Source: Paguma larvata
Lineage: Eukaryota; Chordata; Mammalia; Carnivora; Viverridae
NCBI GenBank assembly: GCA_030068075.1
Contig: CM057833.1
Coordinates: 46,147,587-46,211,586, forward strand
DNA: 64,000 bases
Direction: 5' to 3'
Shown here piece by piece: positions 1 to 10,974 of the stretch. Under the pieces are notes generated by a model. The model worked only from the letters and a program-made list of their open reading frames with translations. It did not search any database and was not told the origin of the DNA. Numbering within the stretch: position 1 is the stretch's first letter; each line of letters starts with the position of its first letter. Both the position numbers and the translations under genes were made by a program.

Positions 1-254
1 CATCTGGGGATGGTGACCAACGCTCATGGTTTGTCAATTCTGGAATTGACCCTTTTTTATGCTCAAAATTTGAAAATCTGAGATCGTGTTTTTTCATGTG
101 CGATGTTAGATGGACATTCTTACAACAAGACAAGCATTTTCAGTTTTCAGAAACCAAAGTTCCCTGTACGTGGGGTCATTTAGGACCAGATACTCTCTGT
201 GCTCTAATGTATAACAAATATTTGTGGCAGAAAAACTGCAAAGTGTCCACCAAA

Positions 255-565
255 ACCCTTTTCCTCCCATGTGTCCCACTGAACTACATTTCCTGGCCTC
301 CTTTGTAATTAGGTATGGCCGTGTGGCTGAGTTTTAGCCAATACAGAGGGGGTGAATGCAATGTGTGATAGCCACAGGCCTGGCTCCCAAAACCATCTCT
401 CCCCGTCTCCCGGTGAAGTGTAAGGGACATAAGAAAGGACAGAGCCACAGAAGGAAGGAGCCTGGGTCTCTGAATGATCACACAGAAGATTGTCCACTGA
501 CCAGAAAAATTCGCCTTGGACTTTGCCTGAATGGGAAATCAACTTTTTTGTGTTGAACCGCCAAG
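255..565 (+). repeat. Old LTR fragment, MaLR (MLT1-like)
   Basis: The segment reads like the sense strand of a mammalian MaLR-type solo LTR. It has 'ggcctcctttgtaatt', then 'tatggccgtgtggctgag', 'ttttagccaatac', and further on 'gaaggagcctgggtctctga'. These follow in the order remembered for that group. No internal retroviral coding sequence is present. The copy is heavily diverged, so the subfamily is uncertain. Confidence 0.55.
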
Positions 566-904
566 GTTCGGGAGCATACTTGTTAAAGTGGCTAGTGTCT
601 TCTTATTCCAGCTCGTGATGCAGGATTCTCTCAGTGAGGGAATAAATGTGGAACTGAAGTTAGGGATTTTGTTCGGCCCTTTCCTGTTTGAAGAGGATTA
701 ATGGGGGAGACAGAAGTGAAGGACCTAGCACTTCATTACGTACTGATGCTTCCTGTTGGTAATGTTTTTTTCTATATAATTTATAAACTTCATGAAGTGT
801 GTGGCCATGTCCTGTATCCTCTTCTATATTTAATCTTTCACTGGATGTTTATTGAGAAGTGCCGGGTGCCCGGGGGATTTCAGGAGAAATAATAGATAGC
901 ATAT

Positions 905-1290
905 TTTATTAACTGTGTTACTCATTTATTCAAATATTTCGGATCATTTACTATGGGCCGGCCGCTGGGAAACACTAGGGAACAAAAGCTACAGTAGCTG
1001 CCTACAAGTTGGAGTACCGCAAGGAAAACAGACAGTAAGGAGGCAAGACTAGTCGAGGATGAGGATGCCATGAGAAAGAAGGCTGGGACGTTCTGGGTGC
1101 ACAGAGAAGGGACATCTGAGAAGGATAGTGGCCAGAGAATTGTTCTCTAAAGAGATGATGAATAAATTGAAACCCGAAGGATGAGTTTTTTCTCCAGGAA
1201 AAGAGTTGGTGGAGAGAGAAAGAGTTCTAGGACGAGGGAGTGCATAAACAAATGTCTGTCTATGGGGCAAGACTATGGTGCATGCTTGGA
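905..1290 (+). repeat. L2 LINE fossil (3' region)
   Basis: A run of L2-like phrases appears in order: 'catttattcaaatattt', 'tttactatgggcc', a 'gctgggaaacactaggg' stretch and later 'gggacatctgagaagg'. The element is old and gapped, and no reading frame survives. Confidence 0.45.
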
Positions 1291-1667
1291 GGGACCACAA
1301 GGTAAACTGGAAGGAAGAATGGAGAGGATGAGCGTGACAGGAGGAACTTGTAATAAATGTAGGCACACACTTAATAAATGCACACAGAAGGGCTTACACT
1401 AAATGTGTATACATTTACCTAGGAGGAAATATGGCTGATTAACCATTAAGTTATCAACAGTTGTGATATTTGGGTAATTTCTATTTTACTCCCCATGTTT
1501 TTCTTTCTGTTTTAAGACTTTCTGCAATCAACATGCGTTACACATGTTTTTTTTTTTTTTTCTTATTAGTCGTGATTGCACCCACTGTCCCTCATTGGAT
1601 CCTCACAGTAGTTTCTCTGAGCAAATGGAGGCCCAGGATTGTTACCCAGTGAAACTGGGATTAGCTT

Positions 1668-1800
1668 TCCTAAGGTCCTGTTCCACCTGCTTTCTCTCCC
1701 TTGCATCTGCCTTCCCTGCAGTTTTCTAAGTAGTGATGATGGCTTTTCTTGGAACTTCTGACATTAGAGCCATGTTGCGTGTTTCTGTGTACGTAGTTTG
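1668..1800 (-). repeat. Diverged repeat copy A (paired with 3291-3425)
   Basis: The segment shares 'ttcctaaggtcc(t/c)gttc', 'gcagttttct(a/g)agtagtgatg' and 'tgcgtgt..c.tgtgtac' in the same order with 3291-3425. The second copy lies inside a reversed MaLR-type LTR, so this is probably a remnant of the same family. Orientation is taken from that second copy. Confidence 0.5.
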
Positions 1801-2109
1801 CAACCTGGAGAAAATGGGTCAACGTTCTCATGATCCTGACCTACCTAAGAGCCTCCCCACATAAAAAGGATGTCCTCAGCCTACAGGACTACATTATTAG
1901 ACTTGCTTTTTCTGTGATACCATCATGTCCTTTACCTAGTGATTTGGCAGTAGGGGGAGAGGGCTACTCATAATGTTTTAAGTGATATTAGGGAGGAGAT
2001 TGTTTCTCATTATTCTTTCAACCCATATCTTGATTGACTGGCATGTTGCTTGGCCAAACCAGTGTATGATGAATACCTACCACGAACACCCAAACCCTTG
2101 AAAGTCTTG

Positions 2110-2500
2110 AAACACTGTATTAACATTCTCTAAAGTATTTTGTGGTAACAAATCACCTCTCAGGTCTCAGAGTCTTGAAACAAATGAGTTTATTTCATGT
2201 GCTTGTTACCTTTCCATCCTGATTCAGGCCTGAGCTCTTTCTTTCAAACTCAGGCTGAAGTAGCAGCTCCCTATCTGAAATATTGCTGCTGTGTGTCACA
2301 GGGAAGAGAGAGAGGCGACATCAGGAGAAAGCTCTTTAAAGTTTTGCTCACCTGTCACTTCCACTCACCTCTGATTGGCCAGAGGGTGTCCCAGGGCTTG
2401 ACAGGGAGAAACAGCAAATATTTTAACAAATGCCTCAGCTCTGTGTCAGTTTCTTTATCTACGAGGTGGAAATAGGTGAAATATATTATGGTATATTTAA
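2110..2500 (-). repeat. Old LTR fragment, MaLR-like, reversed
   Basis: 'ttttgtggtaacaaatcacc' followed by 'gagtttatttcatgtgc' matches the reverse complement of the 3' end of MaLR LTRs. Further in, 'cacttccactcacctctgat' then 'ggccagagggtgtccc' matches the part that follows. It is very diverged. Confidence 0.45.
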
Positions 2501-2699
2501 ACCAGGGAATATCCTGTAGCTAATTTAAAAAAAATGAGTTAATTGCCCTTAAAAAGATGAGTTGGCCTGAAGAAAAAAAAATCCATGAAACCACATTACG
2601 TGAAGAAAGTGAGCTGCAGAGTAATGTGTATAGTATGGTCTCATTTTTGCATAAATTAAAAAAAAACCCTATACCTGAGTATATTTATTTGCATGAGAA

Positions 2700-2870
2700 T
2701 ATTAGTAAGAACAGCTAATGCTTAATGAGGGCCAACATCATATGCCCACCACTGTGCTAAACGCTCTTTACATGTATTTGCTTATTTAATCCTTCAAAAA
2801 TCCAGGGAAAGGAGTAGAAGGTTACATATCAAGTGGTTATTATCAGCTACCTTCTTTAAGGGTGGGATTA
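2700..2870 (-). repeat. MIR/L2 fossil
   Basis: 'ccaccactgtgctaaacgct' then 'tttacatgtatttgctta' and 'aatccttcaaaaatcc' is the reverse-complement pattern of an old MIR or L2 3' part. Confidence 0.5.
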
Positions 2871-2908
2871 AAGAGATTGCACTTAATTTTTAAAATATAT
2901 AATTCCTA

Positions 2909-3139
2909 GGGGCACCTGGGTGGCTCAGTCGGTTGAGCGTCCGCCTTCGGCTCAGGTCATGATCTCGCGTTCTGTGAGTTTGAGCCCCGCGTCGGGCTCT
3001 GTGCTGACAGCTCAGAGCCTGGAGCCTGCTTCACATTCTGTGTCTCCCTCTCTCTCTGCCCCTCCTCCATTCATGCTCTGTGTCTCTGTCTCAAAAATAA
3101 ATAAACATTAAAATAAATAAATAAATAAATAATATATAT
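2909..3139 (+). mobile_element. Felid tRNA-derived SINE (SINEC), full length
   Basis: A complete copy: head 'ggggcacctgggtggctcag', B-box region around 'gagtttgagccccg', a CT-rich stretch and an A/T-rich tail. It is bounded by a perfect 13-bp target-site duplication 'atatataattcct' at 2895-2907 and 3140-3152. The tail carries a short (AAAT)n/(TA)n run. Its open frame beginning MAQSVERPP is a SINE artefact, not a gene. Confidence 0.95.
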
Positions 3140-3174
3140 ATATATAATTCCTGTAAATTTTTACTTGTCACAAT

Positions 3175-3720
3175 AGGTGGATTAATCAGCTTTTTTTGTG
3201 AAACAAACCACCACAAAATCAGAGTGCTATACAAAGTTAAGTATTGTTTTTCCTGCGTATTGGTCTGTAGGTCAGCTGAAGTGGCGTATGCTTCCTAAGG
3301 TCCCGTTCAGTGGTCTCTTCCCTCCATGGTGCATGCCACCCTTGCAGTTTTCTGAGTAGTGATGGTGGATTTTTCTGGAATTGCTGATTTTAGCACCCAG
3401 CTGCGTGTGTTCATGTGTACCCTAAAAAAATAGGGTTGGGGTCAAATGCAGTTCCACTTCTTGTGTCTCATTCTGGAACCCATCCTAGAGAGCCAGAATC
3501 TATCAGGTATCTGTTCTTCTTGTGCAGAGGTTGGGGCAAATGGAACCACAGGAAGCTTTTTAAGGTCTAGGCTTAGAACCGCTGTATTATCGTTTTTGCC
3601 CACTTTCTATTAGCTGAAGCAAGTCACATGGCCAAGTCCAAAATCAGTGGAGCTGGGAGGTCATGGAGCTTGTGGAAGGAGATAATGAATGTTTGCTGTA
3701 TAGTCATCTACTACAGTCAA
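3175..3720 (-). repeat. Old LTR, MaLR-like, reversed, near full length
   Basis: It begins with 'gtgaaacaaaccaccacaaa' and 'gtctgtaggtcagctgaag', and ends with 'tctattagctgaagcaagtc' and 'acatggccaag'. Both ends match the reverse complement of an MLT1-type LTR, and the length of about 540 bp fits. No protein-coding retroviral region is attached. Confidence 0.55.
3291..3425 (-). repeat. Diverged repeat copy B (paired with 1668-1800)
   Basis: This part of the reversed LTR at 3175-3720 aligns with 1668-1800 over about 130 bp with scattered substitutions and small gaps. The best block is 'gcagttttctgagtagtgat'. Confidence 0.5.
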
Positions 3721-4833
3721 CATTCATTGCTTTGTTAGTTATAAAAATAATAGTAAAGTGAGGAAAAGAATGCTTAGCTGGGAAAATTTAAATTGTATTC
3801 AATAAATTACAAAATTGCATTAAACATTTCTTAAAAATACAAACTCCATATATACAATTATAATGAGTGCAGTGATATTAGCATGGACATTTAATTAACC
3901 AGGGTACTCATTGTCTTGAAGGGCAGGTAGGCATTTACACCAGCTTGGCGCGTGCAGGCTGTGGTGTGACAGTCTAAGCATAATTCAGAGACCCTGATGG
4001 CCCTCTCTTGTGCTTTCCTGCTTTTGTATGGTCATCTGCGGTCCAGGGAACTTAATCATGAGATCACAGATCCTTTGAGCAGGAAGGGCTCTGGTGCCCA
4101 TGGCAGGCAGGTGCCTTCTAAGTTACATGGACAGCTGCTTTTGCCAGTGGTAGTTATTCTCGATCGGGTGTGTCTCACATTGCTGGAAAGTAGTTACGGA
4201 ACTCAGAATTCCTTCATTTAGCTAGTGGGGACAGTGAGCTCCCCAGCTGTCACTTACCTGAGTGACACATTAAATTAGTGGCTAGGATGAGATTGAGACA
4301 CAGCCGTCTAGAGTAGGCCCAGGGCTTTTTTCTTTTCTCTCTGTGTAACGGAAACATCACGCATATGGATCATTCAGGAGTATTCTCTAGGCCCTGAAAC
4401 TTCCATTACGCTTTTTAAAAAATACAGTGTCTTCTTTTTCTACTGCTCTCTCGGTATTAGGAGAACCCAAGCACTTCTTCGACCAACTACCTCTGAGTCT
4501 TGCGAAGAAAGCACCGATTGGTACTGAAGTAAAGAGCGCCATGTTAAATTCCTGAAAACACTGGCCAGGGAGTCACGCCTATTTTCATTTCCTTTCTGTT
4601 CGAGGTAATTGAGAAAATGTCAGCTGATCTAGCTCGGGGGAATCAACTGCACAAGGAAAATGTTTTATTAAGGGCCTTGTTGGATTAAGAGCTGTGTTCC
4701 TCAAATTTCAGGGATTTACCCATCACTTTTTCCATTTTGCTATATCCACTTACAGATCTTAACACTTTCCTTTAAAGAGATTTACTTTCTTAAAACTTAA
4801 AGATATTTTTATAGGAGATGATGTATTATAATT

Positions 4834-5042
4834 TTTTTTATAATTTATTGTCAAATTGGTTTCCATACAAACATGCTCATCCCAAAAAGTGTCCTCCTCA
4901 ATGCCGGTCACCTACCCCCCATAAGCCCTCAGTTTGTTCCGAAGGCAAGGGAATTAAAAGCAAAAAATGAACTATTGGCACCTCATTAAGATAAAAAGCT
5001 TCTGCACTGCAAAGGAAACAATCAACAAAACTAAAAGGCAAC
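4834..5042 (-). mobile_element. Truncated L1 insertion with 5' inversion
   Basis: The left part (4834 to about 4940) is antisense L1 3'-end sequence beginning at a T-rich tail ('ttgtcaaattggtttccata'). The right part (about 4941-5042) switches to sense L1 sequence ('caaaggaaacaatcaacaaa'). A perfect 15-bp target-site duplication 'tgatgtattataatt' at 4819-4833 and 5043-5057 shows that both halves entered in a single event. This is the twin-priming outcome known for L1. No functional ORF remains. Confidence 0.85.
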
Positions 5043-5214
5043 TGATGTATTATAATTCAAACTGATAACAAAGATCACTTGCCACAAGCATTTAGACCTT
5101 TGTAAAATTATGTAAAAATAAATATATAGTCTTTAAAATAAACAGATTTGTCCCTATACCCCTGAAAGTATTCTCTTATTCTACAGGAGGTAGGCATTCT
5201 CCACTACTCTAGTG

Positions 5215-5460
5215 GAAATGTATGGGCTTTGGAATCAAGAAGACTTGGGTTCAAATCTCAGTACATTCCTTTCCAAGTAGTATAATCTGGGGCAATTTCC
5301 TTAAGGTTTTGAACATCAATTTTTCGTGTATAAAATGGAACAAAAACAGCTGTCTCATAGCATGTATATCTCTGTCTGTGTGTTTGATGTGTGTATGTGT
5401 TTTCAAAAAGCATTGAGTATCTTTCCTGGATTATGGTAGGAGCTCCAAAAATGTAGCTAC
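5215..5460 (+). repeat. MIR SINE fossil
   Basis: Core MIR order is visible: 'gggctttggaatcaagaaga', 'cttgggttcaaatctcag', 'ggggcaatttccttaa', then 'gtataaaatgg' and 'tgtctcatagcatg'. Confidence 0.75.
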
Positions 5461-5624
5461 CTTCTTCTTTCCTTCATGTTTTTTTTTCAAAATGGCTTCA
5501 TGGACCATATTGTTAGATGAATGATCTATTGGCAACATTAATTGTTCCTTGAATAACGTACTGATCAATTGTTTACCATATTGCTAGGAAATGTGCTAAA
5601 TTTGTGGGTACAGTGAAAACTGGG

Positions 5625-5745
5625 TAAAGGGTCTCGAAGACTCTTGGATTCAAGTGTTGTTTCATCGCCTTTGGATGAGTCACCTAACATCTCTGAGCCT
5701 GTTTCCTTATCTGCCACTTAGGAATGCCGTAATAACAGACGGGAA
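5625..5745 (+). repeat. MIR SINE fossil, partial
   Basis: 'actcttggattcaagtgttg', 'gagtcacctaacatctctga' and 'gcctgtttccttatctgcc' follow the MIR core order. Confidence 0.65.
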
Positions 5746-6045
5746 AAGCTTTGGTGCATTGATACAGACATTTCTGCTATAATGTGACATATGTGAGCCT
5801 GGAAAGCTTTGTGTTCTGCAGAGTTGCACCTTAAAAATAACAGAACTTTTTGCAAAAATAAGGTTGAGGTGACCAATGAAAGTCTGTACAATATTGTAGC
5901 CACATTGCTAAGATAAAACTCTAAATATCATAATAGAAACAATAATGCTAAAAAGACCTGTTAAATTTTGACTCAATAAATAAATGTATACACGCACCCA
6001 CAATATAGAAAACATAGGACTGGACCTTAAAGCTGGTGAAGGTTA

Positions 6046-6249
6046 GGGGCACCTGGGTGGCTCAGTTAGTTAAGCATCTGACTTTGATCTCGTAGTCCGT
6101 GAGTTCGAGCCCCGTATCCGGCTCTGTGCTGATAGAGCCTGGAGCCTGCTTTGGATTCTGTGTCTCCCTCTTTCTCTGCCCTGCCCCCCCCCGTCTCTCT
6201 CTCTCTCTCTCTTTCAAAAATAAATAAACATGAAAAAAATTTTTAAAAA
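6046..6249 (+). mobile_element. Felid tRNA-derived SINE
   Basis: Head 'ggggcacctgggtggctcag', B-box-like 'gagttcgagcccc', a (CT)n stretch and the 'aaataaataaac' tail are present. The target-site duplication 'ctggtgaag' lies at 6033-6041 and 6250-6258. The copy lacks a few bases of the head-to-B-box spacer. Confidence 0.93.
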
Positions 6250-6259
6250 CTGGTGAAGA

Positions 6260-7190
6260 TCACTTGATGGAAGGCATAAGGGAGAGAGGAGGCAGCTGAC
6301 TTATGGAGGTGTGGGCAGATGCTTAAAGACAGGGGCAATACGGTGCAGTTAACTCTTTTACGAAAGAGGATGTAGGCGAACAGCCCAGTGGGTGGATGGA
6401 GGGTGAAAGGGCATTACGCCCAGTACCCCCGGTTCTGTATGCCTCTGAGGCAATTGCATGTCCCTGTGTGGTACAGCTGGGCCTCAGTGGAACAAAGCCA
6501 TTGTGAAATAAGGTGGCTCGCATGTTATACTGCTCTCATTCCTCTGGTGACCAGTCCCAGCCTCTCTTCAAGCCACACGTGTCACAGCGTCATGTAGTAG
6601 AGCAGGGCTGCCCACGTACACTGATGTGGAGGGTGAGGGGTGCAGTTCTTTATGAAGAGCTGGCCCCAGTCCCAGGCTTCAGGAGCTGACGAGCAGAGAC
6701 TTCCAGAGGTAGAATACATCCAGAGACTCTCCCCCTGTGCCTTCTTCCCTCCCTTCACGTCTGACTGGTCCACTTCCCCTCCTCTCCTTGGTTCCAGGCT
6801 TGGTCTTCCTCAGTAGCCTGTGACTCCTTGAGAGAGAGAGCTCTGTCGTGTTCACTCCTGTGCCCTGAGGGCCTGCACAGGCACCCTGAAGCAGAATGGT
6901 TGCATTACAACTGAGCCCCTTTTCATAGGGCAGGGAAGGGCCCTGGACCCACTGAAGGGGTTCCCGGGTTCCCCTCAGAACCAATGGACCACCTTGAGGT
7001 GAGGTTGGAGGCCCTCTGGCAGGACAGGGCCAGTGTCTCATTCAGCTTTATCTCCAGTATCTCTATTGCTTCCAAGGAAGGTGGGGACTCCTCAGTGGGT
7101 CCTGGCCCTACTTAACCCATGGGAGAGCATGAAGAGGCTAATGGCTTATCTTCCTCCTCAGCGCCCCTCCTTCCCTTGCTCCCTCACCCT
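6260..7190. other. Gene-free unique sequence
   Basis: This stretch is moderately GC-rich. The open frames on either strand are short, overlap one another and lack a credible start context or splice signals. No recognised repeat or RNA gene was found. Confidence 0.4.
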
Positions 7191-7194
7191 TCCC

Positions 7195-7310
7195 TTCTTT
7201 TCATTCTTCCCACAAATATTGATTGAGGCCCTATCCCACACAAAGTCCTGAGACTGAAGCGGTGGGCAAAAAAGACCTGGAGTTTGCCCTCACGGTGCTT
7301 CTATGTCGCC
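7195..7310 (+). repeat. L2 fossil, partial
   Basis: 'cccacaaatattgattgagg', 'aaagtcctgagactgaagcg' and 'gtttgccctcacggtgct' follow the L2 3' pattern. Confidence 0.5.
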
Positions 7311-7314
7311 TAGA

Positions 7315-7560
7315 AGTGAAGCACTTACTCTCTGGAGCCAGATCGTCTGGGAGCTGGTGACTGGCTCTGTCCTTTACGTGCTGTATGAACTCGGTCAGAT
7401 GCCCGTCTGAATCTCAGCTTCCTCATCGGTAAAACAAGGCTCGTAACAGAACCTATATCAGAGGGTTGTTATGAGTATTAAATGAATTGATGAGTTCCTG
7501 CCCCAGTAAGTGCCCAACAGACATTAACTGTAATACCAGTATTATAGTTGCTCTATATAG
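7315..7560 (+). repeat. MIR SINE fossil, near complete
   Basis: 'tctctggagccagatcgtct', 'gctgtatgaactcggtcag', 'cagcttcctcatcggtaaaa', 'gagggttgttatgagtatta' and 'gtaagtgcccaacagac' follow the MIR consensus from body to tail. Confidence 0.8.
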
Positions 7561-8245
7561 ATAATAAATAAAATATGAAATCACAATGAGAAGTTAAAGT
7601 GTTATGAGTGAAAAAAAAAACAACTGAACACGGTGGGAATTGCCTATAACCTGGAACTGTGTTTTCCCTGGAGTGTAGCTAATAGAGTATGTGAATATTA
7701 CCTGACAGGGAAGTTGGGAGACAATTGAGCTACTGACCTAGAAATTCTCTGTATACTTCTGGGCTTAAAGAAGAAAAGCAGGGATCTTCTTAAAGAGGAT
7801 CGTCAGAAAGGGCCTCTGTAAAGAGGGGCTACAGTGTCAAGGATGTAAAGGCTGACACTGGGAGAGGAGGGTGGTTTGGGAAGGGCGTTCCGGGCAGAGG
7901 AAGGGCAGGGAAGACCATCACCAATGATAGGTATTAGGACTTTCTTCTACGGTCTCTGCACTAGGTCGATTTTGTTAAAAGGTCTTCTGTTCTCCTTTGG
8001 TCAGTTGAAGTGTCTGCTGTATGGGGAGCTCTGAGTGGCGGCTTCTCAGCACTAGAGCCTGGGCACTGGTATCATCCATATCCCGAAGATTCTAGAACTC
8101 CATGTCTTTTCAGACTCTGACTGTGGCTCCCACTATACCGCCGTGTCTGTCAGGCAGTTGTTTTAGTTCTCAGGTTACACTTGAGCAAAATACAGAAAGG
8201 AAGCATAATGAACATGCATTTCTAGCTGCCGCATTCCAAATTCCA

Positions 8246-8349
8246 GTGCTCACTTCGGCAGCACATATACAAAAATTGGGGTGATACAGAGAAGATTAGC
8301 ATGGCCCCTGTGCAAGATGACACACAAATTTGGGGAGCATTCCATATTA
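8246..8349 (+). pseudogene. U6 spliceosomal snRNA pseudogene
   Basis: The sequence follows U6 snRNA along its whole length. It has the 5' stem 'gtgctcacttcggcagcac', the intact ACAGAGA box and AGC triad region in 'acagagaagattagcatggc', and a 3' end 'gcattccatatta'. Compared with remembered mammalian U6 it carries around ten changes, including a missing G in the 'caagatgac' segment and a scrambled 3' stem. No TATA box is seen near -30 and there is no terminal T run, so polymerase III transcription is unlikely. It was probably dispersed by L1 machinery, though a clear target-site duplication was not found. Confidence 0.93.
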
Positions 8350-8383
8350 TAAATAATAGATAAATAAATAGATAGATAGATAA
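8350..8383 (+). repeat. (ATAG/ATAA)n microsatellite
   Basis: Tetranucleotide units follow directly on the 3' end of the U6 pseudogene. A run like this can grow from the A-rich tail of a retroposed RNA copy. Confidence 0.85.
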
Positions 8384-9084
8384 TTCACTCCCAATCCCTA
8401 AGGTTTAATCAGTACGTGTTACTAGCCATGTACAGCTTGGGTAACCTTGGTCATGTCATCTCATTTGCCTATTCATTCACGAATCCTCATTCAGCGAATA
8501 CCGATTGAGCAAGAAGTATGGGCTAGCATGACAGGCTCGATGGGTCACTCGGGACCTTAGCTTCTCCACCAATAGCATGAAGTCTGGGCCAGACCACTGG
8601 TTTTCAACTATGGTGTTGACTCCCAACCTCCATTTTATTAAACAAATTAGAGTGGATTCAAGGTTATTCCTTTAATAGCTTCAGCGTACTCCCTGGTATA
8701 CTAAAAGCTTTCTCTAGGGGGAGAGAAAACAGTGGTGTGACAGCTAGCAGCTGGAAACGTTTATTATTATTACCCAGAAATTGTTTTCTCTGCCTAGACT
8801 GTTAGGATATATGAGCCTCACCTGTCTCCAAGACTTCACTGGGTGTTCTCTGAGGCTCTTCCTAGTTTTGACATTCTCTGAGTCCTGTGATTGTTTCTTC
8901 TTTTTTCTTTGGCTCTTTCAGCTAACACCATTTCATATGCGTGTTTCCAAGAATCCATGTGGTTCTCTCCCATGTCAGCCTTGGGGACTGTACTTCAGTT
9001 TTGCTTAGTAGTTTCCCTATAGACCCTTCCCTCGCGATTCACTCTACAGACCTTTTCAGAACCTTCATTTCTGTGAATCCTAAT

Positions 9085-9107
9085 TGTGTGTGTGTGTGTG
9101 TGTGTGT
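9085..9107 (+). repeat. (TG)n microsatellite
   Basis: About 11 uninterrupted TG units. Confidence 0.95.
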
Positions 9108-9639
9108 CCCCACACTCAAGGTCTTCATCCCTGGTAGGAAGAGCACTTAGTAACTGTCGGACAAATTAGTGAATTCTTAGTGTTCATCAAGACCTTCACC
9201 ATACTCACATACATGTAATAACCTTTGGATTATCTGACATCTTGTGAGGGTATTAATTCTTAACATGAAATACAATTAATATAGATACAATGATAGAAGC
9301 AGGTTTTGTGCTTTATTACCAACTGCCGGATTGCCTTAGTGCTTTTGTTTTCTGCAAGCAGTGGTATTGCTGATAATACTTGTGATTATTTATAACATTA
9401 TCCTAAGTGGTCAAATCAAGGAGTACTTTCTCTCCACTTTTATTCTAGGTGTCCATATGCTTTGCATTCCAAACTCCAACAGTTTCCCTAAAGCTGGTCA
9501 GATCAGTGCTGCAAACATTGACTTCAGACAGAGAAAAAGAATTGGCCTCCTCCAGCTGTAGGTACAAGCAATGTTTGTGTCCACCCTTCTGCCAGTTCAG
9601 CACCAGCCTGGTTTGGGGTTTTCCGTGATGATGACGATG

Positions 9640-9800
9640 ATGATAGAGGTACCTATAACAACCTGTGAAAATATTATTAACCCCATATTACAGATGAGGA
9701 AACTAAGGGTCAGAGAGGTGACACAGCTTGCCTTCTGTCACACAGCTAGGAATTAGCAAAGACAGGATTGACTTCTGGTTCCATCTGACTCAAAGCCCAT
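9640..9800 (-). repeat. MIR/L2 fossil
   Basis: 'ccccatattacagatgagga', 'aactaagggtcagagaggtg' and 'tcacacagctaggaatt' are the typical reverse-complement MIR phrases. Confidence 0.7.
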
Positions 9801-10229
9801 CTCTTTCCACTAAACCGTACTACACCACTCCCCAAGTGGACGTTCAAGGTCAGGAGCCTCATGGGACCAGCAGGTCTGTCAAGTTCTGCAGGACTGAGCT
9901 GTTTATCGTTGCAGAGGACACTCATCACCGCACTAATTACATTAATTGCTGCCCACTCTGGGACTAGGTGGGTGGCTTAACAATACCTAGCAACGTGGTA
10001 ATGATGCCTGGGCCTGCCTTTCTGTGTGAAAACATCTGACTGCTTTTTTTTTTCTCCCCCTCTTTTAAACTCCTTCCCATGGTGGCCAAAGATAGTAATT
10101 ATACGTTCTATTGGTTGGGAGTTAGTGACTCTCTACCTTGTAGGGGAAAGGTCAAGACTCCGAACTTTGCCCTCCATCAGCATCAGCTGTGTGCTTGATA
10201 TTTTATTGAGGGAATCTTTTATAATTCTC

Positions 10230-10370
10230 GTGACAGCTCAGAAGTAGGTATTATATTATCCTTGTTTTGTTTATAGGGGAACCCAGTCACCTCTGTGAGA
10301 TCACATAGCCAGGAAGGGCTGGAAACAGGCTTAGAACTCAGGACTGTTGGAGGACAGATTTAGCTTCTAC
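10230..10370 (-). repeat. MIR fossil, partial
   Basis: 'agtaggtattatattatcc', 'gatcacatagccaggaaggg' and 'aggcttagaactcagg' follow the reversed MIR order. Confidence 0.65.
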
Positions 10371-10825
10371 ACATTTCCCTACATCAGAGCAACTCTCAAC
10401 AGGAGACTTTTTCCTTCCTTTGCTTGGAACTGAATCATCAGTATATTTGAGTCTGCATTTCCAGAGAAGCAAGGCACTGGGAATAGGTGTTTTGAGGAGT
10501 CCTCTATTGCTAAGTGATGAATATTTGACATTTCAACCTTCCAACTATCATCCTCTCCCTGAGCTTCTTGAGGAAATGTTAACAGTGTTCCAGTTGACTT
10601 TTTAAGAAGTAATTTGAAGACTATGTCTGTGTACTTCTTGGGAATGGACAAGATGGCTTTGGCAGTTCATTATAATTGGGCAAATGACTTAGCTTCCTCA
10701 GAGACCCAGATAACAGAGGCTAATTTAGGAAGTAATTGACTTTGGAATGTTGTGTATGCATGCACTTTATGGGTGTGTCCATATCTATATGTTTATGTTT
10801 ATATGTCGATAAATATATGTGTGTT

Positions 10826-10852
10826 TGCATGCGTGCGCATGTGTATGTGTGT
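10826..10852. repeat. Alternating purine-pyrimidine tract
   Basis: A 27-base run alternates purine and pyrimidine without a break, mixing TG, CA and GC steps ('gcatgcgtgcgcatg'). Such runs can adopt Z-DNA. It is a sequence property, not a gene. Confidence 0.6.
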
Positions 10853-10974
10853 TCATCAAGAAGTCTTGGAGTACTAGTGGGCTTAGATGACTTGGTTCTT
10901 TTCTTACCTACCATCTACCTGTAAATGAAGTTTAAAAATATGTTTTACTAAAGTTCAAAACCATTGTGTTATGT

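Noticed and set aside
2920..3111. Open frames beginning MAQSVERPP and similar, also near 26717 and 51259
   Set aside because: They are the recurrent translation of the felid SINE consensus.
8246..8349. Functional U6 gene
   Set aside because: No upstream TATA/PSE seen, several changes in the body and 3' stem, and no terminator T run.
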